From NCBI RefSeq assembly GCF_023973825.1, contig NC_090122.1, forward strand, positions 186,001 to 250,000: a stretch of DNA of 64,000 nucleotides. The letters run 5' to 3'. Under the pieces are notes generated by a model. The model saw nothing but the letters and a program-made list of their open reading frames with translations. It had not been told where the DNA came from and searched no databases. Below are positions 60,156 to 64,000 of this stretch, piece after piece. Position 1 is the stretch's first letter, and every line of letters starts with the position of its first letter. Source of the DNA: Plasmodium brasilianum (Eukaryota; Apicomplexa; Aconoidasida; Haemosporida; Plasmodiidae). The position numbers and the translations under genes are program-made.

Positions 60156-61657
60156 AAATATAATTGCTTGTGCAGGCAAATGGTGGTTTGTCCAGTTTTG
60201 CGCGCTGCAACTCGATTGAAGAGAAAAACGCCTTTCTCCTTGGAATAAAAAAGTAACTTAACTTTTCATTTTAGCGGATGAAATGTACAAATCTATACAC
60301 ACACATATTATACATACACATTGTTGTGCATTTTCTGTATATAAATAAAAACAGACATACCCTACATGTGTGCAAAAAAAAAAACATGTACACATTTTTC
60401 ATCCTTGCATACTCACGTAACACATTATACCTATTCAGGTCATCTGTATTTATGCCAATAATAACTCTGAGTGGAGAGAAGAAGTATAAACTAGTTGCAT
60501 ATATTTATAAGGGTATCCTCCTGGTGCTACTAATTAAGGGAAGTACAATAAGAGATGAAGATTTCGACATTTTAATTGATGTTCAGAATAAATGCACAAA
60601 TGAAAATTCAAATAACATGTGCAATTTAATAAAACTAAACGAAAGTTTATCAATGCAATTTAAAAAATATTTAAATGAAGATGACACTGTTAAATTTTTT
60701 TATTCGAATAATTCCAATAATTCTATTAAATATTCTTTTAACAATAAAAAAATTAGTAATGAAGAATTTTGCCTTATAGCTGATTTTCATTTTTTACTGA
60801 ACGAGTCAGAAATAAAATACAACAGAATTAAACTCAATAAAAGTACATGCATAAAGAATAAGGAAAAGTCCAATTTATCAAACGAGCTCTTTAATTTTCA
60901 GCAAGGAGTTAAGACAATCGCACAAAAAAATTATAATCAAGTAAAGAATAAGCATAAACCTGAATATAAACAAGCATCACAGGAGTTAATACCAAGTGAA
61001 AATAAAGGGATAAGCAAAAATAATAAGAAAAATTTACATGAACAGTCAGGAGAAGATAAACTACACATAAATCAGGATAAAGATGGGCACTTACAACAGG
61101 AAAATACCAAAAAAAAAATACATTCATTAGACGAAAAAACAACAAAGGATGATGATGTAACTAGTATGAATATGCATATTGATAAGTGCACAGAAATAAA
61201 TGAAAAAGAACAAATGGATGATAAAAATGATGATAAAAATGATGATAAAAATGATAATAAAAATGATGATAAAAATGATAATAAAAATGATAATAAAAAT
61301 GATAATAAAAATGATAATACTCCCTTTACAATAGAGCAAAAAAAAGAAATTGTAAAAACGAATAATCTCGTACCAGCTGAGAAAAATAAAACATGTGCAG
61401 ACACCAAAGTAGGGAAAAAAAAGTATAAATTAATTTATAATGAAGAATTAAAAAAAAAATTATTTGATGATACTAGTGATGATGTAAAGATAGAGAAATT
61501 TTTTTTCAAAGAAGCCAATGCTCCATGGATATTTGGAAAAAAGTCCCTCCAGCGAGAACTTTTTATTTTCTCTGATGATTCGAAAACATCCCTTTCAAAA
61601 GCTCAGCAGGACGTGAATCAAATTCTAGACATGAGTTTTTCCAATATATACATTTAA
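57995..61657 (+). CDS. CCZ1: CCZ1 homologue, vacuolar fusion / Rab7 GEF subunit
   Basis: Eight exons: 57995-58081, 58326-58659, 59091-59189, 59526-59581, 59713-59889, 59999-60061, 60176-60252 and 60439-61657; 2,112 nt, 703 residues, all in phase. N-terminus LFIYDVDLPK then EEIQAEKLIYYYPNE matches the first longin domain of CCZ1 (FxYNPxxxxxEGxEHxKILYYYP). The middle has FHFFPVEKHTYVTVQ (CCZ1: FFPLDKMTYLKIQ) and NGSLFYEGHLIYSSLPMNDI (CCZ1: NDQLIWSGLEQDDM). The end WIFGKKSLQRELFIFSDD and FSNIYI matches the CCZ1 terminus (YWVVGKKSDQRELYVI...FNNIFF). In other eukaryotes CCZ1 pairs with MON1 as a Rab7 guanine-nucleotide exchange factor at late endosome/vacuole membranes. A Lys/Asn/Asp low-complexity insert (residues about 490-610, with NDDK repeats at 61215-61320) precedes the end. 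The start ATG at 57995 is chosen because the nearer upstream ATG (57988) stops after four codons. The exon 5 donor (59890) is the least certain border. Confidence 0.88.
61215..61320 (+). repeat. 12-bp coding tandem repeat (NDDK/NDNK units)
   Basis: About nine copies of aatgatgataaa/aatgataataaa in the low-complexity insert of CCZ1, encoding Asn-Asp-Asp/Asn-Lys. Confidence 0.9.
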
Positions 61658-61776
61658 AAGGGGTTAAAATATGGATCGGAAAGAACTCGAATATTATAAT
61701 ATTTTGTTCTACTTAAACGTTCTTATGAGAACATGCACGCACATATATTTATGTATATATATATATATATATATAT

Positions 61777-61816
<40 letters not shown>

Positions 61817-62540
61817 GTAGACAGATATATAAATAAATATATACAACAGTTATACATCACCACGAATGAGCTGCAATAAACGGCACTGCTTCACCCATAC
61901 TTGAAACACAAACCCTTACCCGTACGTAAATTTTTTTTTTTTTTTTATTTTGCAAAAAATAATCGCGCACACACAAAACTAGCCATGTTTGTATATAAAC
62001 ATTCTACCAACTCAAAAACTACATATATTAACACGTTTTCATGAAAATATCTTTTTGTTCAATAAATATAACACTGTTTATAATGGCCAGGCGATAATCA
62101 ATAAACGCTCGAATGAACATTTAAAAGAAGTAGACTTAAAATTTCCTTTCCATTTTAGAATGCGTCATAGGGGCATTCAAGGATACTACGAAATTATCAC
62201 CGTGATATGTAAAAATTATAAGAAAATATTGGTGTGCTTAAAAATTTTTTTTTTTTTTTTATATACATATACTGTACACTGCATAAATACAATATGCACG
62301 ACTCATTCACTTAAGAGCTGAAGTTTATAGTACTGTTGTTTTAAAAAGAGTTACACGGAAAAAAAAAAATAATAAATTCATTTGTACTACACGAGCAGTT
62401 GTAAAAAACGTATATATGTGTATATATATATATATACACATTACATATGTATGTACTTAAATGCACATACTTTAAGCACATTTTCACACAAAGGCAAAGA
62501 TCATGCGATAACGATAAAAATGATGGGTAATGGCAAATTA
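61658..62540. other. Convergent spacer with GATA microsatellite and a possible short coding exon
   Basis: Includes (TA)n then (GATA)n at 61748-61815, a T-run near 61930-61947 and the possible exon described at 61984-62240. It separates the 3' ends of CCZ1 (plus) and the MA3-domain gene (minus). Confidence 0.6.
61984..62240 (+). CDS. Possible short unrecognised coding exon(s)
   Basis: An open frame reading HILTRFHENIFLFNKYNT, then INKRSNEHLKEVDLKFPFHF and MRHRGIQGYYEIITVICKN, has much more balanced composition than the surrounding AT spacer. It contains an in-frame acceptor-like ctttccattttag (62146-62158) before ATGCGTCATAGG. The basic RMRHRGIQGYYEII segment recalls small organellar ribosomal proteins (bS16 has RxxRxGxxxxPxYxIV), but spacing is off and a second half is not visible. 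It might be a fragment, a short gene whose other exons I cannot place, or chance. No start codon in frame is secure. Confidence 0.3.
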
Positions 62541-64000
62541 TCATATAACGCTTTTCATCTCATCAATGGTGCTCACATCATATAAGATATGATTTGTATC
62601 GTATAATTCAATAGCTTTAATGAAATTTTTGGCAAGGAATGGTAACAGGGGATAATCCTCTTTTGTATATTCATAACTATTTTCATCTTTTTCTAATATG
62701 AACGATTTCCAACACGGTTTAAAAGATTCTAAATCAATTTTATTTGATAATACGGTCGAGATAAGCCAATTGAAATAGTCCGAACTCTTTTCTACATTTT
62801 TATTGCATGCATATTTTTTTAAAGTGAGTTTTAAAATATTGACTTGCAGTTTATGATTAAATTTTGAAGGTATTTTTAACTCTACTATTTTTTTGGTCAA
62901 ATCTTCCCATTCATTTGTGACAGTTGATAATTCAAGAATTTCATTTACCTTTGGCAGATACTCTTCCACAAATGTGCTATCATTCGTTTCATCAGCATCA
63001 AAAGAAACCTCAACAACATATGTCTTCTCCTCACTATTATTACTATCATTTGTTGTGCTACTATTGTTATTCATGTTGCTGCTACTCGTAGTCGTTGTAC
63101 CGTTATTACTATTGGTGCTGGTGCTTCCGCAGCCTTTATTCATATTTTCTTTGTTGTCCATTACTTTGTCTTTGTCATTCACTACTCCGTCTACTTCGTT
63201 ATGCTCCTTGTTGGAACTACCACCATTATTACTTCCGCTGTTGTTGTTACTATTGCTGCTAGTCTTCTTTAGGTTGAAGCTGCGCATAAAAAATTTTCCC
63301 TCACCCTTATCCTTATTTAAAAAGCGAGAACTCAGATTGCTAAAGAAACCGCCACCTGCGCTTCCCGTACTACTACTATTATGCGTACTACTCGCTCCTG
63401 TATTATTATTTTCGCTGCTGTTTGTATTCCTGCCGCTATTCACGCTACTCACATTACCTCCACTATTTACACCATTTACACTACTTACCCCTCCATTTAT
63501 GTTATTTACATTGCTTACATTAGTGGCACTACTTTCATTGTTCATAAAAGGCTGGTGGTTTTTAAAAGGGATATTATTACTTTGTCCTTTTGACATCATA
63601 TCAAAATAATTGCCATTCAGCGTACTGCTGCTGTTAGCATTATTATTACTATCAACAGCTGACCCAGATTTTACGTCATCCGATAGATTTTTGGACAAGC
63701 TGTTACTACTCTTATTTTTAATTAAATTTAGAGGTACTTTTTTCATATTTTTATTACTACTTGAGTCCATGTTCTTCATTCCAACACCAATACCACTGCT
63801 TGCACTACCACCAACATTACCGCCGATATTTCTCATGCTAATGCTACTGCTGCTCATAATACCGAAATTCATGCTGTTGCTATTATTGCTGCCGCCCATA
63901 TTATTACCACTACCACTATTATTATTGGTGTTACCACCACCACCAGTATTATTCATATTAAAATTAACATTTCGTAGTATATTACTTCTCATGCTGCTTA
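62541..64000 (-). CDS. 3' part of an MA3-domain protein (PAIP1/eIF4G-like), runs off the window
   Basis: The stop (TGA) is at 62541-62543; the frame is still open at the right edge, so the N-terminus is missing and the apparent ATG at 63992 is internal. At least 486 residues lie in the window. The first 330 or so are Asn/Ser/Gly-rich low complexity with a short basic patch (FFMRSFNLKKTS). The last 150 residues look like an MA3 helical domain: VEEYLPKVNEILEL, then KIVELKIPSKFNHKLQVNIL, DLESFKPCWKSFI and DYPLLPFLAKNFIKAIE. MA3/MIF4G modules in eIF4G, PDCD4 and PAIP1 bind eIF4A or related partners and act in mRNA translation. Position beside CCZ1, RRM and LSM4 genes fits, from memory, a Plasmodium PAIP1-annotated gene; that name is inferred. 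Confidence 0.72.
   Translation of the reverse strand, partial: SSMRSNILRNVNFNMNNTGGGGNTNNNSGSGNNMGGSNNSNSMNFGIMSSSSISMRNIGGNVGGSASSGIGVGMKNMDSSSNKNMKKVPLNLIKNKSSNSLSKNLSDDVKSGSAVDSNNNANSSSTLNGNYFDMMSKGQSNNIPFKNHQPFMNNESSATNVSNVNNINGGVSSVNGVNSGGNVSSVNSGRNTNSSENNNTGASSTHNSSSTGSAGGGFFSNLSSRFLNKDKGEGKFFMRSFNLKKTSSNSNNNSGSNNGGSSNKEHNEVDGVVNDKDKVMDNKENMNKGCGSTSTNSNNGTTTTSSSNMNNNSSTTNDSNNSEEKTYVVEVSFDADETNDSTFVEEYLPKVNEILELSTVTNEWEDLTKKIVELKIPSKFNHKLQVNILKLTLKKYACNKNVEKSSDYFNWLISTVLSNKIDLESFKPCWKSFILEKDENSYEYTKEDYPLLPFLAKNFIKAIELYDTNHILYDVSTIDEMKSVI

Noticed and set aside
63381..63609. Leu-rich and Ile/Thr-rich plus-strand frames opposite the MA3-domain gene
   Set aside because: Shadows of Asn/Ser-rich low complexity; the minus frame carries the conserved domain.

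Overview
The window is nuclear DNA of a malaria parasite (genus Plasmodium). The base composition is very AT-rich, genes have many short introns with GTA..AG borders, and spacers hold long poly(dA:dT) and (TA)n tracts. The proteins carry Asn/Lys/Asp/Ser-rich low-complexity inserts, and several have signal-peptide plus basic-transit leaders of the apicoplast type. The gene set (RuvB-like ATPase, XRN nuclease, TKL kinase, LSM4, CCZ1, MA3-domain protein) looks, from memory and unchecked, like a syntenic block of P. falciparum chromosome 11. The species cannot be fixed from the sequence alone. P. malariae or P. ovale would fit better than the GC-richer P. vivax/P. knowlesi.

Layout. 0.8-3.2 kb: nine-exon unknown gene (+). 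5.3 kb: four-TM protein (+). 7.2-8.6 kb: RuvB-like ATPase (-). 10.7-12.2 kb: organellar (probably apicoplast) ribosomal protein uS15, four exons (+). 13.4-16.0 kb: leader-bearing unknown protein with a frame break at poly(A) (+). 16.1-19.9 kb: XRN-type 5'-3' exoribonuclease, seven exons (-). 21.1 kb: small CxxC/CxxC protein (+). 22.2-27.8 kb: 1,697-residue leader-bearing helical-repeat protein (-). 29.1-33.4 kb: divergent DEAD-box helicase, frame break at poly(A) (+). 34.3-37.5 kb: UPF1/SMUBP-2-like SF1 helicase (-). 39.6-45.7 kb: MORN-SAM-TKL pseudokinase, eight exons, frame break at poly(A) (+). 46.2-47.1 kb: small coiled-coil protein (+). 48.9-50.3 kb: LSM4 (+). 52.7-56.7 kb: two-RRM protein, nine exons (+). 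58.0-61.7 kb: CCZ1, eight exons (+). 62.5-64.0 kb: 3' part of a PAIP1/eIF4G-like MA3 protein running off the window (-).

The genes are individually transcribed, so no operon logic applies. A theme is RNA handling: LSM4, RRM protein, XRN, two RNA-type helicases, an MA3 protein and a putative organellar RNA-binding repeat protein. Exons were assembled by hand from splice borders, phase and family conservation. Apart from the XRN exon 6/7 junction and three poly(A) breaks, every joined model has a length divisible by three. The three breaks, each in a run of 16-25 A, are repaired by a one-base change, which suggests homopolymer miscalls or real length variation rather than dead genes.
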